Source: an uncultured Collinsella sp. (GTDB taxonomy: Bacteria > Actinomycetota > Coriobacteriia > Coriobacteriales > Coriobacteriaceae). From it: DNA of 64,000 nucleotides. A model generated the notes under the pieces. It had not been told where the DNA came from. It was given only the letters and a program-made list of their open reading frames with translations, and made no database searches. Made by a program: the position numbers and the translations under genes. Shown piece by piece: positions 55,050-64,000 of this stretch (position 1 is the stretch's first letter; each line of letters opens with the position of its first letter). The stretch is taken from contig CABUNB010000004.1 of assembly GCA_902492755.1 (NCBI GenBank), positions 12,851-76,850 on the forward strand. The letters run 5' to 3'.

Positions 55050-55090
55050 CATAATGCAATGGAGAGGGTCGCTTGCGGCCCTCTTTATTG
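55050..55090 (+). promoter_or_regulatory. Promoter-like CATAAT followed by a 5' terminator hairpin
   Basis: A -10-like CATAAT at 55050-55055 is followed within 10 bp by a stem (55063-55072 with 55075-55084, one G-T pair) and TTATT. The ribosome site of the sensor kinase follows about 25 nt later. Confidence 0.45.
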
Positions 55091-55122
55091 CTATGGGGTG
55101 CGTCGGTAAGAAGGAGATGACG

Positions 55123-56508
55123 GTGGATCTCAATAGGCTGATTCTGGGCAAGAGCTACAACTCTACCAAGGTCTTTCGTACCGCTCAGCATGTGGTTCAA
55201 GCCATCTTGCTCGGTATTGTCGTTCCGCTGCTTATCCTGCTGCTCATCTGGGATCTAACCGATAATCCCAATCCCGTTCCGGCCGTTGTCGTCATTGCCG
55301 GCTTGGTCATGCTGTGCTTCTTCTTCTCGTACGTCTTTGTCGTTCCCGACGACCTCACATCGAGCGCAACCGACCGCACGCTCGCCATCGCTTCAAAAAT
55401 ATTCGCCTACACGTCGCGCGGCCTTACGCCCGAAGCTGCCCTGGGCGCCTCTAAGATCATCCTGTCCGAAACTATCGCCTCTGCCATCTGCTTTACCGAC
55501 GGCAAGCAGGTGTTGGCAAGCTGGGGCGAGGACTCGGCAAAATGCCCCGCGGGCACCCCGGTGGTGCTGCGGACTACGCTCAACGTGATCAACAGCGGTG
55601 AGCAAAGCGTGTTCTCGCGCGATGCCTCGACCGAGACAGGTGGCTGCTTTCCGCGCCTGCGCGCCGGTATTGTCGCACCGCTTACCGTGCGCGGGCATTG
55701 CGTGGGCACGCTCGAGCTGTATTATCCCCGTCTGAGCAGCATCGATATGCGCCAGACGGCGCTTGCTTCGGGCTTTGCCGACCTCATTTCCACGCAGCTT
55801 GCGAGCTTTGAGCTCGAGCGCCAGGACGAGCTTACGGCCCGCGTGGAGCTGCGCGCCTTGCAATCGCAGGTCGATCCTCATTTTCTATTCAATACCATTA
55901 GCACGATCGTGTCGCTCGTTCGAACCGAGCCCGACAAGGCGCGATCGCTGCTGATCGACTTTTCCAATTACTACCGTCAGACGCTCTCTGATTCCGATAC
56001 CCTCACAACGCTCGAGCACGAGGTGGAACAGGGCACTCGCTATATCAACCTTATGCAGGCTCGTTATGGCGACGGCCGTCTGCGCGTCTCGGTCGATATC
56101 GACTTTGAGGTGCGCGATTGCATGGTGCCGCCGTTTATCTTGCAGCCGTTGCTCGAAAACTGCATCAAGCACGCGCAGCGCGAGACCGAGCCGCTTTCTA
56201 TTCATGTTAGGGCTTTCGAGACCGATGACGGTTTGGAGATCATCGTCGAGGACGATGGCATCGGTATGAGCGAAGAAGTCTGCGCGCATCTGTTTGAGCA
56301 ACATCGCCTGGAGGAGCCCGAGAGCATTACCGCCGACGGTTCTATCAAACGAGGCTGCGGCTTGGCGCTCTTTAACGTACTTCAGCGCATCCATTTCTTT
56401 TACGGAGAAGATTCCGGCATGCGCGTGAAGTCCCAGGAGGGCGTGGGAACGCAGGTCATCGTCGAGCTGAACGGCGAGCCGCATGAGCCGGCGCCGTTGA
56501 CGGCGTAG
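55123..56508 (+). CDS. LytS-family sensor histidine kinase (first copy)
   Basis: 461 aa. Two N-terminal membrane helices (about 20-70) are followed by a GAF-like domain (about 95-225). A His_kinase domain has the phosphorylated His in QVDPHFLFNT, and a C-terminal HATPase has NCIKHAQ and EDDGIGM. I chose GTG at 55123 because AAGGAG ends 6 nt before it; an ATG at 55117 abuts the site. It lacks the 5TM LytS input domain. Its response regulator follows 38 bp downstream. Confidence 0.9.
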   Translation: MDLNRLILGKSYNSTKVFRTAQHVVQAILLGIVVPLLILLLIWDLTDNPNPVPAVVVIAGLVMLCFFFSYVFVVPDDLTSSATDRTLAIASKIFAYTSRGLTPEAALGASKIILSETIASAICFTDGKQVLASWGEDSAKCPAGTPVVLRTTLNVINSGEQSVFSRDASTETGGCFPRLRAGIVAPLTVRGHCVGTLELYYPRLSSIDMRQTALASGFADLISTQLASFELERQDELTARVELRALQSQVDPHFLFNTISTIVSLVRTEPDKARSLLIDFSNYYRQTLSDSDTLTTLEHEVEQGTRYINLMQARYGDGRLRVSVDIDFEVRDCMVPPFILQPLLENCIKHAQRETEPLSIHVRAFETDDGLEIIVEDDGIGMSEEVCAHLFEQHRLEEPESITADGSIKRGCGLALFNVLQRIHFFYGEDSGMRVKSQEGVGTQVIVELNGEPHEPAPLTA

Positions 56509-56546
56509 CACGCGGTTGGATTGAGAGAAAAAGAGGGGAAGCACAT

Positions 56547-57281
56547 ATGTCCGAAGGCTGGAACATCTTGGTGGTTGATGACGAGCCTCCCATTAGGGCT
56601 GAGCTACGCTATCTGTTGGAAATGGATACGCGTGTGGGTCAGATTGCCGAGGCGGGCAATGTCACCGAAGCCGTGGAGTCGATTCTGTCGAACAAGCCCG
56701 ACGTGTTGTTTTTAGACATTACCATGCCCGGTCGCTCGGGAATTGAGCTTGCCGAGACGCTGCAGAACCTAAAGACGCCGCCGGTGGTTGTGTTTGTGAC
56801 GGCGTTTGCCGAATTTGCCGCCGATGCGTATAACCTCGATGCGGTCGACTATGTCGTCAAGCCGGTCGAGGACGCACGCCTGTCAAAGGCACTCGACAAG
56901 ATCGAGGCAGCCTTGGGTGCCCGTCGTGTTATCCATGCTCCGCGCCAGCCTTTGCGTCTGACGGTGGACCGCGGGGGCAAAAAGGTGTTCATTCCCGCCG
57001 CAGACGTCTGCTACTTTGAGGCGCGTGCCGATTTTTGCAACGCCATCTGCGCCGAGGGAACGTACCTGATCAATGAGTCGATCTCTTCGCTCGAGCGTCG
57101 CCTGGACTCCGAGGGCTTTATTCGCGTTCATCGCAGCTACCTGGTCAATTTGGAAGACGTGCACAATGTTGAGATTGGCTCCACGGGGTTGATGGAGCTC
57201 AGGCTCGACCGCGTGAACTCGACGGTGCCGGTGTCCCGTCGTCGTGCCGCCGAGGTTAAAGCACACTTGGGGCTTGCGTAG
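56547..57281 (+). CDS. LytTR-family response regulator (first copy)
   Basis: 244 aa. The receiver domain has the phospho-acceptor Asp in VLFLDITMPGRSG and the acidic pair in VVDDEPP. The C-terminal LytTR DNA-binding domain (about 140-240) has YFEARADFCNAI, SLERRL and FIRVHRSYLVNL. Paired with the kinase upstream; GAGGGGAAG precedes the ATG. The receptor input and target genes are unknown. Confidence 0.93.
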   Translation: MSEGWNILVVDDEPPIRAELRYLLEMDTRVGQIAEAGNVTEAVESILSNKPDVLFLDITMPGRSGIELAETLQNLKTPPVVVFVTAFAEFAADAYNLDAVDYVVKPVEDARLSKALDKIEAALGARRVIHAPRQPLRLTVDRGGKKVFIPAADVCYFEARADFCNAICAEGTYLINESISSLERRLDSEGFIRVHRSYLVNLEDVHNVEIGSTGLMELRLDRVNSTVPVSRRRAAEVKAHLGLA

Positions 57282-57373
57282 ACGGTCTGCATGCCGTCGT
57301 TTACCATCGCAGGTTTGGCATGGGCGCGCGGTGGGCATAATGGGTGGCATCGAATGAAATCGAAAGGATCATT

Positions 57374-58318
57374 ATGCCCGCGCTTATCACCCATCATCTG
57401 TTTGGCGAGGAAAGCATCGACCGTCTTCCACAGGGCGTCATCACGTCCGATGAAGAGCGCATTGCCTTTATCTTGGGCAACCAAGGCCCCGACCCGTTCT
57501 TCTTTCACATTCTGACACCGCGTGTTTCCGACTGCACGCTGCTGGCGCAGGTCATGCATCGGTCGCGCATGTCTCGCCAGTTCGCGTGCCTACGCGACGG
57601 CGTGTCGCATCTGCTGCCGCGCGACGCCAGCTTGGGTCGTGCCTTTGCGCTGGGCCTGCTGTCTCATTACGTGCTCGACCGCAACGCTCATCCCTTTGTC
57701 TATGAGCAGCAGTTTGGCATCGTGGAGTCCGATTCAGAGCTTGAGGATTCGAGCAGTCAGGTCCATGCCGTGATCGAGAGCGACCTGGATGTGCTGATGC
57801 TGCAGCTTAAACGCGATGGCGCTACGGTTGACGATTACCCGCCGGCGGGCGAGATCGTCACCACCGATCGCATCAATCGCGTGGCCGGCGTGCTGATGAG
57901 CTATGTTGCCGGACGCGTGTACGGCATTGACATTCCGGCGGGGGAGTACGGTGCTGCCGTTGCCAATATGCAGCGACTTTACCGCGCGATTGAGCCGGCC
58001 GGCTCCGCAAAGACGCACGCGATCTCGCTGGTTGAGGGCTTGGTGCACGATTACTCGCTGCTCGACGGCCTTGCCCATCGCGTGACGACGGAGCTGCCCG
58101 AGCGCACCGGTAACCTGGGCCATCTGACATGGAAGAATCCCTTTACCGACGAGGTCTCGAACGAGAGTTTCCCCGAGGTCTTTGATCGCGCGCTGGTCGA
58201 TTACGAGTGCACGGTCGCACGTTTTATCGAGACTGGTGACATGGATGCCGTGACCAGTCACGTCAACTACAGCGGTCGCGTGCTCGAAGCCGATGAGGAG
58301 TTCGACCGCGAGGAATAG
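57374..58318 (+). CDS. Zinc-dependent phospholipase C-like protein
   Basis: 314 aa with the PF00882-type pattern: N-terminal ALITHHLF, GNQGPDPFFFH and LLSHYVLDRNAHPF for metal binding. No signal peptide is apparent, so a cytoplasmic role is likely. AAAGGA precedes the ATG at 57374; a start at 57344 would be extra. The -10-like CATAAT at 57337-57342 is upstream. Substrate unknown. Confidence 0.8.
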   Translation: MPALITHHLFGEESIDRLPQGVITSDEERIAFILGNQGPDPFFFHILTPRVSDCTLLAQVMHRSRMSRQFACLRDGVSHLLPRDASLGRAFALGLLSHYVLDRNAHPFVYEQQFGIVESDSELEDSSSQVHAVIESDLDVLMLQLKRDGATVDDYPPAGEIVTTDRINRVAGVLMSYVAGRVYGIDIPAGEYGAAVANMQRLYRAIEPAGSAKTHAISLVEGLVHDYSLLDGLAHRVTTELPERTGNLGHLTWKNPFTDEVSNESFPEVFDRALVDYECTVARFIETGDMDAVTSHVNYSGRVLEADEEFDREE

Positions 58319-58419
58319 GGCTCGTGCGTGCCCCTTTGCCGAATCCTTACCGGTGCTTCTGGACAATTGGGGTACGATGAACTAACTGCATATCGGGCAA
58401 ATACGAAGGGTCCCTGTCC

Positions 58420-59679
58420 ATGAAATACACCAAGCTCGAGCGTAACTGGGTTATGTACGATGTGGGCAATTCGGCCCTCGTGCTGCTCAATACCTCGGTG
58501 GTGCCCATTTACTTTAACGCCATCAATACCGGCGCTTCCTCGGCCGACCTGGTGGTCGCCTGGGGCAATGCGCAGACGATCGCCTCGCTGGTCATCGCCA
58601 TGCTCATGCCCATTCTGGGCGCGCTTGCCGACTACGCCGGCAACAAGATCAAGTTCTTCTTGGGCTTCTTCCTCACGGGCCTGGTGCTTTGCCTGGCGCA
58701 GGCTATCCCAATGTCCGCCATGGCATTTTTGACCGTGTACGTGCTGTGCACCATCGGCCTTAACTCTTCTATGACGTTCTACGACGCCATGCTGCCCGAC
58801 ATTACCACCGACGAGCGCATGGACGCCGTGTCCAGCTCGGGCTATGCCTGGGGCTATATCGGTTCCACCGTGCCGTTCGTCATCTGCCTGGCGCTCATCA
58901 TGGGTGGCCCCGCTCTTGGCGTCCCTACCATGCTGGCAACGCGTCTGTCGTTTATCATCACTGGTGCCTGGTGGCTCATCTTTACCCTGCCGCTCATTCG
59001 CACCTATAAGCAAAAGTACGGTCGCGAGCGCGGTCCCGAGGACACCATCGGCCACATCGTGGGCGGTGTGTTCTCCGAGGTCGGACACACCATGCGCGAG
59101 ATCGCCCACAACAAGACCGTGCTGGTCTACATGATCGCGTTCTTCTTCTACATCGACGGCGTGCACACGGTCATTTCCATGGCAACCAGCTACGGCTCGG
59201 CTTTGGGCATCGATTCGACGCAGTTGGTGCTGGCGCTGCTCGTTACGCAGTTTGTTGCTTTTCCGTCTGCCATCATCTACGGCAAGCTCGCCGGACGCGT
59301 GGGCACGCTCAACATGATTCTGGTGGCCGTCGCCGCCTACATGGGCATTGTGCTGTTTGCCGCGTTCTTCCTAAAGACCGCCTTCGAATTCTGGGTGCTT
59401 GCCATTATGGTCGGCCTGTTCCAGGGCGGCGTGCAGGCGCTCAGCCGTAGCTACTTTGGCCGCATTATCCCTAAGGAAAAATCCAACGAGTACTACGGCT
59501 TCTTTGACATCTTTGGTCGTTATGCAAGCGTCATGGGCACCTTCCTGGTGTCGGTCGTCACCTCGTTGACCGGCAACCCGTCACTGGGCGTCCTTTCCAT
59601 TGGCGTGTTGCTGATCGTTGGCTTTATGCTGCTGGTCCGCCTGTCCCGCATGACTCGGGCGGCAGAGCATGCCGCATAG
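58420..59679 (+). CDS. MFS transporter of the UMF1/Atg22-like family
   Basis: 419 aa with about twelve membrane helices. The N-terminal NWVMYDVGNSA and the mid-loop motif RMDAVSSSGYAWGYIG are characteristic of the UMF1/Atg22-like MFS subgroup. A -10-like TACGAT is near 58371. Function unknown; probably efflux or uptake of a small solute. Confidence 0.87.
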   Translation: MKYTKLERNWVMYDVGNSALVLLNTSVVPIYFNAINTGASSADLVVAWGNAQTIASLVIAMLMPILGALADYAGNKIKFFLGFFLTGLVLCLAQAIPMSAMAFLTVYVLCTIGLNSSMTFYDAMLPDITTDERMDAVSSSGYAWGYIGSTVPFVICLALIMGGPALGVPTMLATRLSFIITGAWWLIFTLPLIRTYKQKYGRERGPEDTIGHIVGGVFSEVGHTMREIAHNKTVLVYMIAFFFYIDGVHTVISMATSYGSALGIDSTQLVLALLVTQFVAFPSAIIYGKLAGRVGTLNMILVAVAAYMGIVLFAAFFLKTAFEFWVLAIMVGLFQGGVQALSRSYFGRIIPKEKSNEYYGFFDIFGRYASVMGTFLVSVVTSLTGNPSLGVLSIGVLLIVGFMLLVRLSRMTRAAEHAA

Positions 59680-59771
59680 GAGCGAGCAGCTATTGTGCCT
59701 GTCCACGGTACTCTTTTGGGGTTATCCGCAATAAACATTGCGACTTGCGAGCAATGATTTGCCCAAGTGGG

Positions 59772-59830
59772 TATGATGGAATCAGCTAGGTCGCGGGGCG
59801 TCGCCTGTGTTTGGCGGCGTCCCGTTTTTG
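59772..59830 (+). promoter_or_regulatory. Promoter-like TATGAT followed by a 5' terminator hairpin
   Basis: TATGAT at 59772-59777 is followed by a 12-bp stem with two G-T pairs (59794-59805 with 59813-59824) and TTTTTG. The ribosome site GGGAGGG of the glycosyltransferase starts about 10 nt later. Confidence 0.5.
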
Positions 59831-59850
59831 TGTTGCAGGGAGGGTAAGGC

Positions 59851-61038
59851 ATGAACGCCACAGTCGTGATTCCAACGTATTGGGCGGGCGATGACGCTTG
59901 CGCAAACGCCCCTGGCACCTATGACCATTCGACACGACTCAACGCCGACAATCCCGAACTCGACCGCTGTCTGGCCTCGCTTGAGCAGGTGCGCGACATC
60001 CCGCGCATCATCCTTTTGGTGGTCTGTCCCGTTTCTGCCACAGCCGATGTGTCGCTGCGCGTGCACGAGATTGTCGACGCGCATCCCACGCTCAAGGTCA
60101 CCGTTGTCACCAACACCCAGGCCTCGCGCATCGCAGACCGGGTTGCTCAGATCGCGCCCAAGGGTTCGGGCGAGTGCGTGAGCCTGCGAGGCTACGGTGC
60201 CATCCGCAATATGGGGCTAGCCTGCGCCGCTGTGCTGGGGCATGACGCGGTTATCTTTTTGGATGACGATGAGACTGTCATCGACGCCGACTTTATGAAG
60301 CGCGCGACCTATGCGTTGGGACAGCAGACGCGTCAGGGCTTGCCGATCTTGGTCAAGAGCGGCTATTTCTACGATCGCGACGGCTCGCCGCTGGCTCCCA
60401 CGGACAAGGCGGGCATCTGCCATCGTTGGTGGACCAAGCGCATCGAGTTCAACCGTTGGATGAAAAAGGCGCTTTCGGGCACCCGCATCTCGCGCTCCAA
60501 CTACGTGTGCGGCGGCCTGATGGCCCTGCACGCCCGCGCCTTTACGCGTGTGGCCTTTGACCCGTTTATCACCCGCGGCGAGGACTTGGATTACCTCTTT
60601 AACATGCGCATGTTTGGCTACGACGTGTGGTTCGATAACGAGTGGACCGTGCGCCATCTGCCTCCGGAGTCCGAAAAGCGCTCACCGCGCTTTATGCAGG
60701 ATGTATACCGTTGGTACTACGAACGGGCCAAGTTGACATTCGCCGCGCATCAAAAGGAGCTCATTCCCGTTACGGCGGCATCGCTCATGCCCTACCCGGG
60801 CCCGTGGATTTCGCGCGAGCTCGACGACCGCGTGCGCAAGACCGCTATGGTCCGCAGCGTGTTTACCCGCGAGCATGAGGGCTACCTGCGCATCTGGCGC
60901 CATGGTATCGACGAGGCAAAGGCCTATGCGCGCCAAAACGCTGCAAGCTACCTGCGTTTCCAGAGCTTTTGGCCCAAGATCATGGACGGGCTTTGGCGTG
61001 ACGCACAACTGATCAGTATCCTGGAGGGGGCCGAATGA
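59851..61038 (+). CDS. Family 2-type glycosyltransferase
   Basis: 395 aa. The GT-A fold is shown by VVIPTYWAG at the N-terminus, AVIFLDDDETV (a DxD-type motif) near residue 135 and TRGEDLDYLFN later. No membrane helix is evident. Its ATGA stop/start overlaps the following sensor kinase, so the pair is co-translated. A donor sugar cannot be assigned. Confidence 0.82.
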   Translation: MNATVVIPTYWAGDDACANAPGTYDHSTRLNADNPELDRCLASLEQVRDIPRIILLVVCPVSATADVSLRVHEIVDAHPTLKVTVVTNTQASRIADRVAQIAPKGSGECVSLRGYGAIRNMGLACAAVLGHDAVIFLDDDETVIDADFMKRATYALGQQTRQGLPILVKSGYFYDRDGSPLAPTDKAGICHRWWTKRIEFNRWMKKALSGTRISRSNYVCGGLMALHARAFTRVAFDPFITRGEDLDYLFNMRMFGYDVWFDNEWTVRHLPPESEKRSPRFMQDVYRWYYERAKLTFAAHQKELIPVTAASLMPYPGPWISRELDDRVRKTAMVRSVFTREHEGYLRIWRHGIDEAKAYARQNAASYLRFQSFWPKIMDGLWRDAQLISILEGAE

Positions 61039-62378
61039 TCGACCGCCGCGCCCAGCGCGATAGTTCAATATCAATCTTTCGCATCATTGCCGTTGCCTGC
61101 GCCATTTGTGTGCTGGTGTACTTTATTTTTGCCTTGGTGACCGGTATCGAGCCGATCGCCACGGTGATTGCCTGCGCGCTGCTGTGCATCTTTCTGTGCA
61201 TCTTTATCTTTTTGACGCTCAATCCCGATTCGGTGCGCTCCCAGTACACCGAGGAGACGCTCTCGGTGGCCTCGGCCATGCTCGAGGACATTAAGGGCGG
61301 TCTGACGCAGGAGTCGGCGCGTTTGGTGTGCCGGCGCATTTTGCCCGAGACGCGCGCCATGACGGTGGCCATCACCGACGAGGACAACGTGCTTGCCTGC
61401 GCGGGCGAGTTTGAGGAAAAACTGCTGCCCGATACTCCCATCCACACGCTTGCCACACGCTACGTTATCGAACATGGCATCGTGCAGTCGTTCAACCGTA
61501 TGGTGGATGTCGTGGGCTCGGACGGCTCGCACAACCAAGTCCCCGCCGGCATTATCGCCCCCATCAAGGTGGGCGATCGTACCGTCGGCACGCTCAAGTT
61601 CTACTACAAGACCCCGCGCGCCGTCGACCGTACCCAGTATGCGCTTGCCTCGGGCTTTGCCGAGATCTTGTCCACGCAGCTCGCCATCCACGAGCTCGAG
61701 GTGCAAAAGGAACTCACGGCGCGCGCCGAGGTGCGTGCGCTGCAGGCGCAGATTAACCCGCACTTCCTGTTCAACACGCTGAACACCATTGCATCGTTTA
61801 CGCGCACCGACCCGCTGCGGGCCCGCGAACTGCTTCGTGAGTTCTCATCGTTCTATCGTGCCACGCTCGACAACTCGGGATCGCTTATTCCGGTCTCGCG
61901 CGAGGTCGCACAGACCAAGCGCTACCTTACCTTTGAGAAGGCCCGCTTTGGCGAGGATCGCGTGCTTGCGACGTTCGATGTGTCCGAGGACGTGGAAGAT
62001 ACGCTGGTGCCGGCGTTCGTGATCCAGCCGATTGTCGAGAACGCCGTGCGTCATGGTATGGGCGATGACGACGCCCTGAGGATCGACGTGACCGTTCACC
62101 AAGACGGCGAGGATGCAATCTTGATTGCCGTGGCCGATAATGGCGTTGGCATGGATGAGGGTACCGCCGCCAGACTGTTTGACGAGCGCTCTGCCCGTCC
62201 CGACGCCAGCTCTCCCCAGGGTGGCGGCGCCGGTGTGGCCATGCACAATATTTCGGAGCGCATCCATCGCTTTTATGGGCCGCACTCCTATACGCGTGTC
62301 GAATCGGCGCCGGGCAAGGGCACCAAAGTGCTCCTTCATCTTGATTTGTCAGAGAGCATCTTTGACATTCAAGAGTAA
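61035..62378 (+). CDS. LytS-family sensor histidine kinase (second copy)
   Basis: 447 aa. Two N-terminal membrane helices (about 15-60), a GAF-like domain, QINPHFLFNT with the phosphorylated His, ENAVRHG and ADNGVGM. It is paralogous to the kinase at 55123-56508 with the same layout. It overlaps the glycosyltransferase gene by 4 nt. Confidence 0.9.
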   Translation: MIDRRAQRDSSISIFRIIAVACAICVLVYFIFALVTGIEPIATVIACALLCIFLCIFIFLTLNPDSVRSQYTEETLSVASAMLEDIKGGLTQESARLVCRRILPETRAMTVAITDEDNVLACAGEFEEKLLPDTPIHTLATRYVIEHGIVQSFNRMVDVVGSDGSHNQVPAGIIAPIKVGDRTVGTLKFYYKTPRAVDRTQYALASGFAEILSTQLAIHELEVQKELTARAEVRALQAQINPHFLFNTLNTIASFTRTDPLRARELLREFSSFYRATLDNSGSLIPVSREVAQTKRYLTFEKARFGEDRVLATFDVSEDVEDTLVPAFVIQPIVENAVRHGMGDDDALRIDVTVHQDGEDAILIAVADNGVGMDEGTAARLFDERSARPDASSPQGGGAGVAMHNISERIHRFYGPHSYTRVESAPGKGTKVLLHLDLSESIFDIQE

Positions 62379-62450
62379 AATAAAAGGCTACGGGCTCAAC
62401 GTCATGCGACGGATGCCCGGCGTAGTTAGTTGACGAAAGGTTTTATCCCT

Positions 62451-63167
62451 ATGCTGCGTGCGATGATTGTGGATGATGAGGCGCCGGCTCGCTCGGAGCT
62501 TCGCTTCCTGCTCGAGCAAACGGGCAAGATCGGCACGATCACGGAGGCGTCGAGCGTCCGCTCCGCCATCGAGATGCTTATGGAAAGTCGCGTGGATGTC
62601 GTGTTTCTCGATATCTCGATGCCCGGTGCCTCGGGCCTGCAACTTGCCGAGGCGCTGCATAAGCTCAAAAATCCGCCGGCGATCGTGTTTGTGACTGCGT
62701 ATAGTGACCATGCGGTCGAGGCATTCGACGTGGATGCCGTCGATTATCTGATGAAGCCGGTCGAAGAAGCTCGCTTGGATCGCGCGATCGAGAAGGTCAT
62801 GCAACGCGCCAAGCCGGTTACGGACAGCAAGGTGACCATCGAGCGTATCCCGGTGGAAAAGGGCGGCCGCAAGGTGCTCATTCCCGTGGACGACATTCGC
62901 TTTATCATGGCCAAGGACGATTACTCCTGCATCTATACCGTCGATGATCGCTTTTTGTCGACGACCTCGCTGGCGCAGTTTGAGGCCAAGCTCTGCGACT
63001 TTGGCTTCTTCCGTGTTCACCGCCGCTATATCGTCAACTTGGCGTGCGTCACGGATGTGGAGACGGTGCCCTCGGGCGCCATCCAGCTGGGCATTACGGG
63101 CGTCGACGAACGCGTGCCGGTTTCGCGCCGCCGCGTCGTGCCGCTTAAGAAGGCCCTGAGTCTCTAG
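62451..63167 (+). CDS. LytTR-family response regulator (second copy)
   Basis: 238 aa. Receiver with VVFLDISMPGASG and VDDEAPA, and a LytTR domain with FIMAKDDYSCIY and FFRVHRRYIVNLA. It is paralogous to 56547-57281. ATG at 62451 with GAAAGG about 10 nt upstream; a TTG at 62430 is less likely. 72 bp after its kinase. Confidence 0.93.
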   Translation: MLRAMIVDDEAPARSELRFLLEQTGKIGTITEASSVRSAIEMLMESRVDVVFLDISMPGASGLQLAEALHKLKNPPAIVFVTAYSDHAVEAFDVDAVDYLMKPVEEARLDRAIEKVMQRAKPVTDSKVTIERIPVEKGGRKVLIPVDDIRFIMAKDDYSCIYTVDDRFLSTTSLAQFEAKLCDFGFFRVHRRYIVNLACVTDVETVPSGAIQLGITGVDERVPVSRRRVVPLKKALSL

Positions 63168-63173
63168 CACACT

Positions 63174-63223
63174 GGCCCCGCAGCCCTGTAGACCTATCGT
63201 CTGCGGAGGCGTGGGGCCTTTTT
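63174..63223 (+). terminator. Terminator after the second response regulator
   Basis: Arms GGCCCCGC (63174) and GTGGGGCC (63211-63218) with a long loop, then TTTTT. Confidence 0.75.
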
Positions 63224-63263
63224 GTATGTATCTGCCGAATCGTTTTTTTGCGGAAGGGATCCC

Positions 63264-63731
63264 ATGAACAGTGCAAGCGCCAAGCGTATCGACATCATCT
63301 CGGACACCCACGGCTATTTATCGCCTGCGCTCCTGGATGAGCTTGAGGGCGCAGACCTGATTATCCACGCCGGCGACCTCACGTCAGAGATGGACTACGA
63401 GCACCTATGCACCATCGCCCCCGTGCGGGCCGTACTGGGTAACAACGATTACTACCGCGACTACGGCCCCGATGTAGACCGTCTTGCGCTCTTTACCTAC
63501 GAAGGCCTTAAATTCGCCGTAGCCCACTACCGCGAAGACCTTCCGGTGGGATCCGTAGACGTAGCCATCAACGGCCACACCCACGTAACCAAAGAAGCCC
63601 AAGTGGGCCGCTGCTTAGTTCTCAACCCGGGCAGCGCTAGCTACCCCAGAGGCACCCGAGGCCCCACCATGGCCAGAATGCTAGTAAAAGACGGCAAGAT
63701 CCTAAGCACTAAGTTTATTGACCTAGAGTAA
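63264..63731 (+). CDS. YfcE/MJ0936-type metallophosphoesterase
   Basis: 155 aa. The calcineurin-like metal motifs are all present: IISDTHG, IHAGDLTS, LGNND, AVAHY and NGHTHV. YfcE-like enzymes are phosphodiesterases of uncertain natural substrate. ATG at 63264 with GGAAGGG upstream. A start at 63222 would overlap the terminator. Confidence 0.9.
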   Translation: MNSASAKRIDIISDTHGYLSPALLDELEGADLIIHAGDLTSEMDYEHLCTIAPVRAVLGNNDYYRDYGPDVDRLALFTYEGLKFAVAHYREDLPVGSVDVAINGHTHVTKEAQVGRCLVLNPGSASYPRGTRGPTMARMLVKDGKILSTKFIDLE

Positions 63732-63740
63732 TCACAACAA

Positions 63741-63770
63741 AAACGGGGGATGCAGATGCGTCCCCCGTTT
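63741..63770 (+). terminator. Terminator after the phosphodiesterase
   Basis: A perfect 10-bp stem (63741-63750 with 63761-63770) ending in GTTT. Confidence 0.8.
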
Positions 63771-64000
63771 CCATTTGAGCTAAAGGCGGAAGTTCAACAA
63801 GATCCATCAGACCAACCCCGTTGAGGAGCATGCGGGCTAGCCGCGCAGCGGCGCACGCCCGCAAAACTGATTGAACAATGTGACGGCAGGGAGGGTCTCC
63901 GGGGCTGAGGGCGGGGGTTAAGTTTGTCGCGAGTTCCGCACGCAAAGGAAAGCACTTAATGTGCTTTCCGTCTTGCGCAGGACTGTAGAGCAGCAAACTT
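63771..64000. other. Window end, no gene seen
   Basis: 230 bp with no credible gene. A perfect 9-bp hairpin (63947-63955 with 63961-63969) could be a terminator of a gene lying to the right. Confidence 0.4.

Noticed and set aside
53655..55151. 498-codon minus-strand frame across the amidohydrolase
   Set aside because: The plus-strand gene has all catalytic motifs; the antisense frame has none.
63715..63996. 93-codon minus-strand frame at the window end
   Set aside because: It crosses two hairpins, lacks a ribosome site and has no family features.

Overview
The window looks like chromosome from a gut Coriobacteriia species, most likely a Collinsella. GC content is high. There is a man-type PTS with a ManO/DUF956 partner, a single-polypeptide pyruvate:ferredoxin oxidoreductase, and an actinobacterial fhaA-fhaB-pstP-rodA-pbpA-pknB operon. 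The genus is inferred from gene content and codon bias, not from a marker gene.

Layout. 1-3.1 kb: the 3' part of an FAD/Fe-S oxidoreductase, then hypA. 3.4-6.7 kb: mannose-family PTS operon (IIAB, IIC, IID) and manO. 6.8-16.5 kb: tRNA-Arg(CCT) whose 3' end is the integration site of a 9.5-kb integrative mobilizable element. The element carries an XRE regulator, a membrane-anchored cargo protein, relaxase, VirD4-like coupling protein, MobC-like protein, DnaB-like ATPase, excisionase-like protein, an unknown gene and a tyrosine integrase, bounded by 47-bp direct repeats. 16.6-26.8 kb: the cell-wall/division Ser/Thr kinase operon on the minus strand, with RodA and the penicillin-binding protein fused into one polypeptide. 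27-32.6 kb: a YcxB-like membrane protein, dnaX, a DUF4160 gene pair, a small membrane protein, ybaB and recR. 32.8-36.5 kb: a second signalling operon (anchored secreted protein, kinase with membrane tail, FHA protein).

36.7-42.9 kb is an AT-richer foreign island lying between two copies of the 3' end of the FHA gene. It holds a decayed methyltransferase, an ABC exporter and what looks like an undescribed RiPP cluster: a radical SAM/SPASM maturase with two paralogous Cys-rich precursor peptides (59 and 67 aa, too short for ordinary gene calling) and a 35-aa membrane peptide. The precursors share a KHIHP leader and repeat a Cys-x3-Asp pattern like that cross-linked in ranthipeptides such as freyrasin. 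This is the most interesting part of the window.

43.7-64 kb returns to host sequence: PFOR, an AAA/DUF4143 ATPase with 34-bp repeats in its promoter, carbamate kinase, a C39-like peptidase, an APC permease with an amidohydrolase, two paralogous LytS/LytT-type two-component systems, a zinc-dependent phospholipase C-like protein, an MFS transporter, a glycosyltransferase and a YfcE-like phosphodiesterase. Metabolically the window describes a fermentative anaerobe that takes up sugars by PTS, oxidises pyruvate through ferredoxin and probably gains ATP from carbamoyl phosphate.
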